NCBI GenBank assembly: GCA_027080755.1
Contig: JALWQC010000246.1
Coordinates: 1 to 5,981, forward strand
Length of the DNA: 5,981 nt
Reading direction: 5' to 3'
Source: Paracoccaceae bacterium
Lineage (GTDB): Bacteria > Pseudomonadota > Alphaproteobacteria > Rhodobacterales > Rhodobacteraceae
Shown here: in pieces, positions 1 through 5,675 of the stretch
Numbering within the stretch: position 1 is the stretch's first letter
Layout: each line of letters opens with the position of its first letter
Translations under genes and position numbers: made by a program
The notes under the pieces: generated by a model
What the model was told of the DNA's origin: nothing
What the model saw: only the letters and a program-made list of their open reading frames with translations
Databases searched by the model: none

Positions 1-1224
1 GATCTGCACGGCCCAGTCGCCGAACTCATGCGCCGGCGTTACAGGCAGGGCCGGCACCACGGGGGACAGGCTGGCCACCTTGACCGGCGCCGACGCGGCA
101 AAACCGGCAGGGCGGCGGATCGGGGTGGACGGCTGGTCGGCGGGTTTGGGGGGCGCCGGCTCGGCCGCGGCAATCGCGGCAAGGATAGCGGCGGCCTGTG
201 CGTCTATGTCACGCTGCGGGGGGGCCTCTTCCACCACGGTGCTGACAAGGGTGTCTATGTTGCGCGCCATGGCCACGGCCACGGTCGGATCGGCCGCAGC
301 CATACGGGTGCCGGCCCGCAGCGGCGGCCGTTTTGCTGTGCGCACCAGCCCCGAGCCACGCGGCGCCGCCGTTCCGTCGGGCGAAATATGCAAGGCCGGC
401 AGACGCACGCGGGCGGCGCGGGTCGGCGCGCGACTAAAGCCCATATCCATCAGCTTGGCCACCTGCGCATTGCGCTGCGCGGTGGAGGTGCCGCCGAACA
501 TCGTGGCGATAATGCGTTTGCTGCCGTGGCGCGCCGAAGCCACCAGATTGAACCCCGAGGCCGCCGTATACCCGGTTTTGATCCCGTCCGCCCCCTCGTA
601 AGAGCGCAGGAACCGCCGGTTGGTATGGTAAACCGTCTTGCCGCCGGCATCGGCACTGATGCGGCTGAACAGGTTGTAATACTGGGGGAAATCATACAGC
701 AGGCGCCGCCCCAGAATGGTCATGTCGCGCGCCGTGGACAAATGCCCGGGCGCTGTCAGGCCATTGGCGTTCTTGAAGGTGGTGTTCTTCATCCCCATCA
801 TCCGCGCGGTGCGGGTCATATAGCGGGCGAAGGCCGGCTCGGAACCGGAGACCGCCTCGCCTATGGCCGTTGCGGCATCATTGGCGGATTTGATGGCGGC
901 GGCGCGGATCAGATAGCGCAGGGCGATTTTCTGCCCCGGCCGCAGCCCCAGTTTAGAGGGCGGCATGCTGGCCGCGTGGCGGGAAATGGTGATTTTCTGG
1001 TCAAGGGACATGCGCCCCGCCTCTATTTCCGTGAACACCAGATAGAGGGTCATCATCTTGGTCAGGGATGCCGGATGCAGCCGCGTGTCCGCATTGCGGG
1101 AATGCAGAACCTCGCCCGTGCGGGCATCCATAACCAGCGCGGCATAGGGCGCAGCGGCCACCATACCTGCCATAAATACAAGCGTAAGAACGAGGGCAAA
1201 CCCCCGTAAAATCCTGATAAACAT
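1..1224 (-). CDS. D-alanyl-D-alanine carboxypeptidase (penicillin-binding protein 5/6-like) with C-terminal SPOR-like start; 3' end cut by window edge
   Basis: Reading the minus strand from ATG at 1224 gives 408 codons with no stop before the window edge, so the C-terminus is missing. The family removes the terminal D-Ala from peptidoglycan stem peptides in the periplasm. Residues 1-25 form a signal peptide (MFIRIL, hydrophobic core, then VAAA before PYAALVMDARTGEVL). All three peptidase S11 active-site motifs are present: S53-L-T-K56, S113-A-N115 and K216-T-G218. The catalytic domain ends near residue 275. Residues 275-400 form a Pro/Ala-rich, low-complexity linker. The last visible residues, HEFGDWAVQI, match the first strand of a SPOR domain, which binds denuded glycan at the division septum. 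The gene is divergent from the phasin gene. The ribosome-binding site is weak; Met18 lies inside the signal peptide and is an unlikely start. The enzyme family is clear. The SPOR assignment rests on a few residues. The symbol (dacC/dacF type) cannot be fixed from sequence alone. Confidence 0.93.
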   Translation of the reverse strand, partial: MFIRILRGFALVLTLVFMAGMVAAAPYAALVMDARTGEVLHSRNADTRLHPASLTKMMTLYLVFTEIEAGRMSLDQKITISRHAASMPPSKLGLRPGQKIALRYLIRAAAIKSANDAATAIGEAVSGSEPAFARYMTRTARMMGMKNTTFKNANGLTAPGHLSTARDMTILGRRLLYDFPQYYNLFSRISADAGGKTVYHTNRRFLRSYEGADGIKTGYTAASGFNLVASARHGSKRIIATMFGGTSTAQRNAQVAKLMDMGFSRAPTRAARVRLPALHISPDGTAAPRGSGLVRTAKRPPLRAGTRMAAADPTVAVAMARNIDTLVSTVVEEAPPQRDIDAQAAAILAAIAAAEPAPPKPADQPSTPIRRPAGFAASAPVKVASLSPVVPALPVTPAHEFGDWAVQI

Positions 1225-1292
1225 CGAATTCTGCCGATCGACTATGTACTGCCTCGACGGCCCGTTTGCCGGTGCCGCATTTGTTTTGCCGA

Positions 1293-1301
1293 TATATAAC
1301 A
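1293..1301 (-). promoter_or_regulatory. Candidate extended -10 promoter element for the carboxypeptidase gene
   Basis: On the minus strand the bases read TGTTATATA, matching an extended -10 (TG, one base, then TATATA) about 70 bases before the ATG at 1224. The hexamer at the expected -35 distance is only TTTTCC or TTTCCT, which is poor; an extended -10 can partly compensate for that. It is the best minus-strand candidate I see in the 1225-1459 gap. Confidence 0.35.
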
Positions 1302-1303
1302 CA

Positions 1304-1322
1304 TTTTCCCCTTTCAGGAAAA
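1304..1322. repeat. Short inverted repeat TTTTCC-N7-GGAAAA in the divergent intergenic region
   Basis: Positions 1304-1309 (TTTTCC) and 1317-1322 (GGAAAA) are perfect inverted copies separated by seven bases. They lie where the -35 region of the candidate carboxypeptidase promoter would be. This could be an operator or chance in an AT-richer stretch; six-base arms are not strong evidence. Confidence 0.25.
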
Positions 1323-1374
1323 GCCTGTTTTTCAAATAGTTGCGGGCTGTTGTTTACAGGGCACAGGGCGGAAA

Positions 1375-1389
1375 TGTTGCAGCGCAACA
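1375..1389. promoter_or_regulatory. Palindrome TGTTGC-AGC-GCAACA, candidate operator of the phasin promoter
   Basis: Two perfect six-base arms flank a three-base centre. The palindrome ends seven bases before the -35 hexamer of the phasin promoter. Further TGC/GCA half-sites lie in the promoter spacer (GCAGTGCAGC at 1402-1411). The PHA-responsive repressor PhaR of Paracoccus and Rhodobacter is reported to bind TGC-rich repeats upstream of phasin genes, so PhaR is the natural candidate. That link is inference: phaR itself is not in this window. Confidence 0.5.
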
Positions 1390-1396
1390 CAAACGC

Positions 1397-1425
1397 TTGA
1401 CGCAGTGCAGCATAGCCCCTATATA
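1397..1425 (+). promoter_or_regulatory. Sigma-70-type promoter of the phasin gene
   Basis: The -35 is TTGACG at 1397-1402 and the -10 is TATATA at 1420-1425, with an ideal 17-base spacer. The predicted transcription start near 1432 gives a leader of about 28 bases, carrying the ribosome-binding site GAGG at 1448-1451, eight bases before the ATG. This is the strongest promoter match in the window, fitting the high expression typical of phasins. Confidence 0.75.
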
Positions 1426-1459
1426 GGATCCGTAATCCCGCTCTATCGAGGAAAAAACC

Positions 1460-1825
1460 ATGACAGCCAAAACAACTAAAAAAACCGAAACAAAAACCGA
1501 AAATACCGCCGATTTTGGCGCACAGGGCTATGATGCCTTTGTCAAAGCCTCGGAAGTGGCCATGAAAACCGCCGAGACCCTGAACGGGGAAATCACGGCC
1601 TATGGCAAGAAAACCCTGGAAGACATGACCGCCGCCGCGCAGGAACTGGCCAGCGTCAAGACTCCGGCCGAGCTGCTGGAAAAGCAGACCGCCCTTGCCA
1701 AAACCGCCTTCGAAGGGTTCTTCGCGGAATTCAACAAGGTGACAGAGATTTACACCGAAAGCGCCAAGGAAATCACCGCGCCTTTCACACAGCAGTTCGC
1801 AGCCTACAAACCTTTCGCTGCCTGA
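1460..1825 (+). CDS. phaP: Phasin (polyhydroxyalkanoate granule-associated protein)
   Basis: This 121-residue protein fits the small Phasin_2-type family (usually about 110-190 residues) that coats intracellular polyhydroxyalkanoate granules, limiting coalescence and modulating polymer synthesis. The first 17 residues are a Lys/Thr/Glu-rich disordered head (TAKTTKKTETKTENT). Residues 18-115 are almost wholly amphipathic helix, with the phasin-like segments GYDAFVKASEVAMK and LASVKTPAELLEKQTALAKTAFEGFFAEFNKVTEIYTESAKE written here by their ends: residues 23-36 and 63-104. There is no signal peptide, and the mature sequence lacks cysteine. The ATG at 1460 is supported by GAGG eight bases upstream. 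The gene stands alone between its own promoter and a strong terminator. The gene symbol is by family; paralogous phasins are common in these bacteria. Confidence 0.88.
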   Translation: MTAKTTKKTETKTENTADFGAQGYDAFVKASEVAMKTAETLNGEITAYGKKTLEDMTAAAQELASVKTPAELLEKQTALAKTAFEGFFAEFNKVTEIYTESAKEITAPFTQQFAAYKPFAA

Positions 1826-1842
1826 ATTGTGACCGATTGAAG

Positions 1843-1868
1843 AAAAGGGGGGCTTTTGCCCCCTTTTT
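1843..1868 (+). terminator. Rho-independent terminator after the phasin gene
   Basis: A stem GGGGGC (1848-1853) pairs with GCCCCC (1858-1863) around a TTTT loop, preceded by an A-run and followed by TTTTT (1864-1868). It begins about 18 bases after the phasin stop and should insulate the phasin transcript from clpS. Any TTG start near 1856 for the next gene would lie inside this hairpin, which argues against that upstream start. Confidence 0.88.
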
Positions 1869-1886
1869 ATATTTGCTCCGACCGAA

Positions 1887-1894
1887 TATATAGG
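1887..1894 (+). promoter_or_regulatory. Candidate -10 element (TATATAGG) for the clpS operon
   Basis: TATATAGG lies 28 bases before the clpS ATG, in the 53-base gap after the phasin terminator, where a separate promoter is needed. It is identical to the octamer that forms the phasin -10 at 1420-1427. The expected -35 position holds only a T-rich sequence (TTTTTA) overlapping the terminator's T-tract, so the match is incomplete. Confidence 0.4.
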
Positions 1895-1921
1895 CTGTTG
1901 AACCATGTATGCAGGACGGAT

Positions 1922-2251
1922 ATGCGCACAGATCTAGCGATAAAAATGGCCTCGGACGAGGATTTCGAGACCACGACCATCACAAAACCCAAAACGGCCA
2001 AACCGCCGCTTTACAAGGTGTTGTTGTTGAATGACGACTACACCCCGATGGAATTTGTCGTGCATATACTGGAGCGGTTTTTCGGCCTGAACCCCACACA
2101 GGCCGAGGCGATCATGCTGACGGTCCACACCAAGGGGCTGGCGGTTGTCGGGGTGTTTACCCATGAAATTGCCGAAACCAAAGTGACGCAGGTGATGGAT
2201 TATGCCCGGCGCAACCAGCATCCGCTGCAATGCACAATGGAAAAAGAATGA
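1922..2251 (+). CDS. clpS: ATP-dependent Clp protease adaptor protein ClpS
   Basis: ClpS delivers proteins with destabilising N-terminal residues (the N-end rule: Phe, Leu, Tyr, Trp) to the ClpA-ClpP protease in the cytoplasm. The protein has 109 residues. Residues 1-28 are the flexible extension that engages ClpA, and residues 29-109 are the folded core. The substrate pocket is intact: N37-D38-D39 followed by Y-T-P-M43 (gatekeeper Met), and H69 in MLTVH. The conserved [13 protein letters not shown] and the ending [10 protein letters not shown] follow. I chose the ATG at 1922 because AGGACGG (1913-1919) lies just upstream. The internal ATG at 1946, giving MASDEDFE, has a poorer ribosome-binding site but resembles the start of relatives and is a real alternative. 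The methyltransferase gene starts 21 bases after its stop, suggesting an operon. Confidence 0.95.
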   Translation: MRTDLAIKMASDEDFETTTITKPKTAKPPLYKVLLLNDDYTPMEFVVHILERFFGLNPTQAEAIMLTVHTKGLAVVGVFTHEIAETKVTQVMDYARRNQHPLQCTMEKE

Positions 2252-2272
2252 CCCTTGAAAATCCGGTGATCC

Positions 2273-3280
2273 ATGTCTGACCCCGCCCGTATCACCCTGC
2301 CTTTCGACGAGGGGCTTCTGCCCCCGCTGGCCGGCCCTGCCCTGTTCATCCGCCCCTCGGGGGAAATTCCGCAGGACCTGGCGGAAACGGATCTGGTTTG
2401 CGAGCAAGGTTTCAAACCGCTGGCCGACCGGCTGCAAGACCGCGGGTTTCAGGTTCTGCCGCAGGCAACGGGGCATTTTGCAACCGTGCTGGTGGAACTG
2501 ACCCGGGCACGGCGCGAAAACATGGCCAATGTCGCGCGGGCCTGTCGGCTGGCAGGCAAGGACGGGCTGGTGGTTGTCAGTGGCAACAAGACCGACGGCA
2601 TCGATTCCCTGCTGAAAGCCACGCGCAAGCTGGTCGAAATAGAAGGCGTCCTGTCAAAATCCCACGGCAAGGTTTTCTGGCTGCACCCTGCCGGCGACGT
2701 GCCGGAATTTGCCGATTGGGAAAAGGCGGTCGAGGCGACGCACAACCCGTCCGGCTACCTCAGCGCCCCGGGGATGTTCAGCCCGGACAAAATCGACAAG
2801 GGCTCGGAATTGCTGACGCGGTATTTCGACAAGTCGATCAAGGGCGAGGTCGCGGATCTGGGCGCGGGCTGGGGCTATCTGTCAAAACAGCTTCTGGCCG
2901 CGTGCGAAAAAATCACCACATTGGACGTCATAGAGGCCGAGCATAGCGCGCTGGAGGCGGCGCGCGTCAACGTCACGGACCCGCGCGCCCGTTTCCACTG
3001 GGCCGATGCCACCACGTTTGAAGCCCCCGGGGAACGCTATCACAGCGTGATCACCAACCCGCCCTTCCATCAGGGCCGCGCGGCGGAGCCATCCATCGGG
3101 GTCGGCTTTATCGCCGCGGCCGCCAGATTGCTGCGTCCCTCGGGGCAGTTGCTGATGGTGGCGAACCGGCAGCTTCCCTATGAACCGGCGCTGGAGGCCC
3201 ATTTCAGGCACTGGGATATCCTGCATCAGGATGGGGCGTTCAAGATTATCCGCGCGCGGCGCCCGAAGCAGCAGCGATAA
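2273..3280 (+). CDS. Class I SAM-dependent methyltransferase, RsmC-like (predicted 16S rRNA guanine-N2 methyltransferase)
   Basis: The 335-residue length and architecture match RsmC/RlmG-type enzymes (E. coli RsmC has about 340 residues): a degenerate N-terminal MTS-like domain (about 1-150) followed by a catalytic MTS domain (about 160-335). The SAM-binding motif is V-A-D195-L-G-A-G-W-G201. The acidic residue after the next strand is in LDVIEAE (about 218-223). The catalytic motif is N262-P-P-F265, typical of methylation of an exocyclic amino group. RsmC modifies G1207 of 16S rRNA; assigning that exact target here is inference, because related MTS enzymes such as RlmG modify 23S rRNA. The protein is cytoplasmic, with no signal peptide or membrane segment. 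The start is ATG at 2273, with a modest GGTGA upstream, so translation may be partly coupled to clpS. No clear terminator is visible after the gene. Confidence 0.85.
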   Translation: MSDPARITLPFDEGLLPPLAGPALFIRPSGEIPQDLAETDLVCEQGFKPLADRLQDRGFQVLPQATGHFATVLVELTRARRENMANVARACRLAGKDGLVVVSGNKTDGIDSLLKATRKLVEIEGVLSKSHGKVFWLHPAGDVPEFADWEKAVEATHNPSGYLSAPGMFSPDKIDKGSELLTRYFDKSIKGEVADLGAGWGYLSKQLLAACEKITTLDVIEAEHSALEAARVNVTDPRARFHWADATTFEAPGERYHSVITNPPFHQGRAAEPSIGVGFIAAAARLLRPSGQLLMVANRQLPYEPALEAHFRHWDILHQDGAFKIIRARRPKQQR

Positions 3281-3347
3281 TCCCTGTAATTTTATTCGAA
3301 AATGTCCTAGTCTGGGCGCTTGAACATCGGGAATCACGAGGTTGGGA

Positions 3348-4151
3348 ATGGACTCTTCTGTAGCAGGCAAAACCGTCATTGTGACCGGGGCGGCCAACGG
3401 TATCGGCCTTGCGATTGCACGGCGTTTTGTCCAGTTGGAGGCCAACGTCGTTCTGGCCGACATGGATGAGGAACGTCTGGATTTCGAGGTGGAATCCCTG
3501 CAGGACGAGCAAGGCAAGGTCATGGCCTATTGCGGCAATCTGCGCGAAAAGCTGACGGTAAACAACCTGCTGGCCACGACGATCGATGCCTATGACCGTG
3601 TCGATATTCTGGTTAATGCCAGCCGGCAGATCCTGCCCTCGGACCCGCTGGGCGACGAGGATGTCGTCGAGGAACTGATGCAGCAGAATGTCACCGCCAA
3701 CCTGCGCCTGTCGCAAGCCGTGGCCAAACGCATGATCCAGCAGACGCCCAAACCGGAAAGCGGGCAAAGCATCGGGGCGATTGTCAATCTGTCCTCGATC
3801 GCGGCACACCGCACACGCCCCGAACTGCTGGCCTATTCGGTATCGATGGCGGCGCTGGACCAGCTGACGCGGTCTCTGGCCGTGGCCTATGCGCAACACG
3901 GGATCCGGGTGAATGCCATCGCGATGGGATCCTTGATGAGCGCAAGCCTGCGCCAGTCCCTGCGCGACCATCCCGGGCTGCACGACCAGATTGTCAAAGC
4001 CACCCCCCTTAACCATATCGGAGAGGCGGACGAAGCCGCCGATGCCGCCGTTTTCCTTGGATCCTGCAAGGCGAATTTCATTACCGGCCAGATACTGGCC
4101 GTTGATGGCGGACGCAGCCTGCTGGACCCTGTGGAAATCCCCGCACACTAA
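3348..4151 (+). CDS. Short-chain dehydrogenase/reductase family protein lacking the catalytic lysine
   Basis: The 267 residues form a classical-type Rossmann fold of usual SDR length. The dinucleotide motif T13-G-A-A-N-G-I-G20 is intact, and D38 after the second strand suggests NAD(H) preference. N114, S150 and Y163 of the N-S-Y-K catalytic set are present, but the YxxxK motif reads Y163-S-V-S-M167, so the lysine is methionine (codon ATG at 3856-3858). The NNAG motif is also degenerate (V-N90-A-S-R). The C-terminal VDGGRS cofactor segment is kept. The start is ATG at 3348, six bases after GAGG (3338-3341); a TTG at 3342 is less likely. It lies 67 bases after the methyltransferase with no terminator between, so it may be cotranscribed. 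The substrate is unknown. It may be a non-catalytic or altered SDR, conserved or decayed; the intact reading frame argues against simple decay. Confidence 0.85.
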   Translation: MDSSVAGKTVIVTGAANGIGLAIARRFVQLEANVVLADMDEERLDFEVESLQDEQGKVMAYCGNLREKLTVNNLLATTIDAYDRVDILVNASRQILPSDPLGDEDVVEELMQQNVTANLRLSQAVAKRMIQQTPKPESGQSIGAIVNLSSIAAHRTRPELLAYSVSMAALDQLTRSLAVAYAQHGIRVNAIAMGSLMSASLRQSLRDHPGLHDQIVKATPLNHIGEADEAADAAVFLGSCKANFITGQILAVDGGRSLLDPVEIPAH

Positions 4152-4162
4152 CGCCCGCACAC

Positions 4163-4193
4163 AAAAAAGGCCGGAGGGGACTCCGGCCTTTTT
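4163..4193. terminator. Bidirectional Rho-independent terminator between convergent genes
   Basis: GGCCGGAG (4169-4176) and CTCCGGCC (4181-4188) form a perfect eight-base-pair stem with a GGGA loop. An A-run (4163-4168) precedes it and a T-run (4189-4193) follows, so it works on both strands. It sits 11 bases after the SDR stop and 20 bases beyond the stop of the minus-strand regulator, ending both transcripts. Confidence 0.92.
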
Positions 4194-4213
4194 GTATTTC
4201 AGAATGGCGGGAT

Positions 4214-4933
4214 TTATTCCGCCTCGTCGCCCTTGGGCAGGTTGAACAGGCTTTCCGCGTCGGGCAGGGCCTCTTCTTCCTTCGTTTCGGACAGGGTGAA
4301 GGCCTCCAGCCCCGAGACGTTGGAGGGCATGCGCGGCTCTTCCGGCATATTCAGGGACTGCTCGGTGGATACCAGCTTCATCCGCTCGTCGTCGGACATG
4401 ACATCGTCGCCCTTCTTCTTGACCGCTTTGGCAACGGCGGCGTCCAGTTCGACCTGTTTGCACATGCCAAGCGCCACGGGATCGATCGGCTGGATGTTGG
4501 CGATGTTCCAGTGGGTGCGCTCGCGGATGGCCTGAATGGTCGGCTTGGTCGTGCCGACCAGCTTGGAAATCTGGCCGTCGGTCAGTTCGGGGTGGAATTT
4601 CACCAGCCATGCAATCGCGGAAGGGCGGTCCTGACGTTTGGACAGCGGCGTATAGCGCGGCCCCTTGCGTTTGGTTTCGCCCTCGGCTGCGGGATTATAC
4701 ATCAGTTGCAGCTTCGCCTTGGGGTCTTCCTCGCAACGTTTGATTTCCTCGGCCGTCAGCTGGCGGTTGGCGATGGGATCAAAGCCCTTGACGCCCACGG
4801 CGACCTCGCCATCGGCCATCCCGTTGACCTCCAGTTCGTGCAGGCCGCAAAACTCCGCGATCTGGGGGAAAGTCAGCGTTGTATTGTCAATCAGCCAAAC
4901 GGCCGTTGCCTTGGCCATCAATGGAAGTGCCAT
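4214..4933 (-). CDS. trcR: Cell-cycle transcriptional regulator TrcR (DUF1013 family)
   Basis: The 239-residue protein matches the DUF1013 family, conserved in alphaproteobacteria and named TrcR as a cell-cycle transcription regulator. Its direct mechanism is not readable from the sequence. Two helix-turn-helix-like segments are visible: residues 20-37 (LTFPQIAEFCGLHELEV) and 117-138 (ending at IRERTHWN), the latter containing ISKLVGTTKPTIQAI. Between them lies a conserved basic stretch, KRKGPRYTPLSKRQDRP (about 88-104). The C-terminal third (175-239) is acidic and probably disordered. The start is ATG at 4933, fixed by AAGGAG six bases upstream on the minus strand. Longer in-frame starts upstream run through the promoter region and are unlikely. 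It is divergent from the T2 ribonuclease gene and convergent with the SDR gene. The family call is firm; the regulatory role is from family knowledge. Confidence 0.9.
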   Translation of the reverse strand: MALPLMAKATAVWLIDNTTLTFPQIAEFCGLHELEVNGMADGEVAVGVKGFDPIANRQLTAEEIKRCEEDPKAKLQLMYNPAAEGETKRKGPRYTPLSKRQDRPSAIAWLVKFHPELTDGQISKLVGTTKPTIQAIRERTHWNIANIQPIDPVALGMCKQVELDAAVAKAVKKKGDDVMSDDERMKLVSTEQSLNMPEEPRMPSNVSGLEAFTLSETKEEEALPDAESLFNLPKGDEAE

Positions 4934-5021
4934 GTCAGTCTCCTTCAAACAAACCTGTGCCCTTGCCGAAAACTCGGGGGCGCGGGGCGCTATTTGGGTT
5001 TTCGTGGGGAATTCTGAGGTG

Positions 5022-5029
5022 TATATAGG
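5022..5029. promoter_or_regulatory. TATATA -10 candidate usable in both directions between trcR and the T2 ribonuclease gene
   Basis: TATATAGG lies in the 100-base gap between divergent genes. On the plus strand the bases 17 upstream are TTTTCG (4999-5004), a poor -35. On the minus strand the 17-base-spaced hexamer is TTTAAC (complement of 5045-5050), also poor but with TT and A matching. Because TATATA is self-complementary, it could serve trcR (leader of about 80 bases), the ribonuclease (almost no leader), or both. It is the only convincing -10 in the gap. Confidence 0.4.
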
Positions 5030-5033
5030 CCAG

Positions 5034-5675
5034 ATGATCAGAATGTTAAAGACCTTTTGTTTGGCCCTGCTAATCGCCACCCCCGCCATGTCCGAGAACG
5101 AACCGGCCGGGGACTTCGACTATTACGTCCTGTCGCTTAGCTGGACGCCCAGCTGGTGCGATCTGGAAGGGGATGCCCGCCGTTCCCCGCAATGCGACGC
5201 GGGGCGCGGCTTCGGGTTTACCCTGCACGGGCTTTGGCCGCAGTATGAACGGGGCTGGCCGTCCTATTGCCGCACCATCGCGCGCGACCCGTCCCGCAGC
5301 CAGACCGCCGCGATGGCCGATATTACCGGCAGTCCGGGGCTGGCATGGTATGAATGGAAAAAACACGGGCGTTGCTCGGGCCTGTCCGCCGCCCGCTATT
5401 TCGAAACGGCGCGGGCGGCCTATGACAGCATCACCCGCCCGCCAATCCTGCGTAAGCTGCAAGAACCCCACAAGCTGCCCGCCAGCGTGATAGAGTCCGC
5501 CTTTCTGGCGGCCAACCCCGGGCTGGAACCGGACCAGATCACCGTCACCTGCAAGGCCGGCCTGATACAGGAGGTCCGCATCTGCCTGACCAAAGACCTG
5601 CAACTGCGCGACTGCGGGGCGGACACCCGACGCGACTGCAGCCTGCAGGATGCGCTGCTGGAACCGATCCGGTGA
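5034..5675 (+). CDS. Secreted or periplasmic ribonuclease T2 family protein
   Basis: RNase T2 enzymes cleave single-stranded RNA through 2',3'-cyclic phosphate intermediates. The protein has 213 residues. Residues 1-19 form a signal peptide (MIRMLK, hydrophobic core, ATPAMS), so it acts in the periplasm or outside the cell. The conserved active-site segment CAS I is F-T-L-H65-G-L-W-P-Q (62-70), and CAS II is W-Y-E107-W-K-K110-H111-G (105-112), giving both catalytic histidines plus Glu and Lys. The residue before E107 is Tyr where many members have His. Eight cysteines in the mature part (42, 54, 79, 114, 173, 184, 194, 202) would allow four disulfides. In-frame codons upstream of 5034 overlap the trcR start and promoter, so they are excluded. 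ATG at 5043 is an alternative start that keeps the signal peptide. The next gene overlaps by GTGA. No specific symbol is assigned, although E. coli rna is a family member. Confidence 0.92.
   Translation: MIRMLKTFCLALLIATPAMSENEPAGDFDYYVLSLSWTPSWCDLEGDARRSPQCDAGRGFGFTLHGLWPQYERGWPSYCRTIARDPSRSQTAAMADITGSPGLAWYEWKKHGRCSGLSAARYFETARAAYDSITRPPILRKLQEPHKLPASVIESAFLAANPGLEPDQITVTCKAGLIQEVRICLTKDLQLRDCGADTRRDCSLQDALLEPIR

Noticed and set aside
28..1209. Long plus-strand open frame (393 codons) opposite the carboxypeptidase
   Set aside because: It is very rich in Arg, Gly and His with no recognisable motif, and it lies antisense to a gene with a signal peptide and all three active-site motifs. It is a by-product of high GC.
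1225..1459. A small RNA or hidden short gene in the 235-base divergent gap
   Set aside because: Apart from promoter elements and short inverted repeats I see no terminator, no stable extended hairpin and no frame with a ribosome-binding site.
1001..1906. Minus-strand open frame of 301 codons spanning the phasin gene, the divergent control region and the carboxypeptidase start
   Set aside because: It is Phe/Gly/Cys-rich without motifs, runs through the phasin promoter and terminator, and is antisense to the phasin.
1856..1921. N-terminal extension of ClpS from a TTG at 1856
   Set aside because: The TTG lies in the loop of the phasin terminator hairpin, the extension has no family similarity, and a proper ribosome-binding site precedes the ATG at 1922.
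3246..4610. Minus-strand open frame of 454 codons opposite the SDR gene and overlapping trcR in another frame
   Set aside because: The composition is low-complexity Arg/Gly/Gln, it crosses the bidirectional terminator at 4163-4193, and it conflicts with two well-supported genes.
4511..5017. Plus-strand open frame of 168 codons opposite trcR
   Set aside because: It has no motif, is antisense to the DUF1013 gene that has a strong ribosome-binding site, and ends in the divergent promoter region.
4665..5033. Extended upstream start for the T2 ribonuclease frame
   Set aside because: The extra 123 codons are antisense to trcR and would bury the signal peptide in the middle of the protein.
5070..5603. 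Minus-strand open frame of 177 codons opposite the T2 ribonuclease
   Set aside because: It is Gly/Arg/Ala-rich with no motif, and the opposite strand carries both RNase T2 active-site segments.
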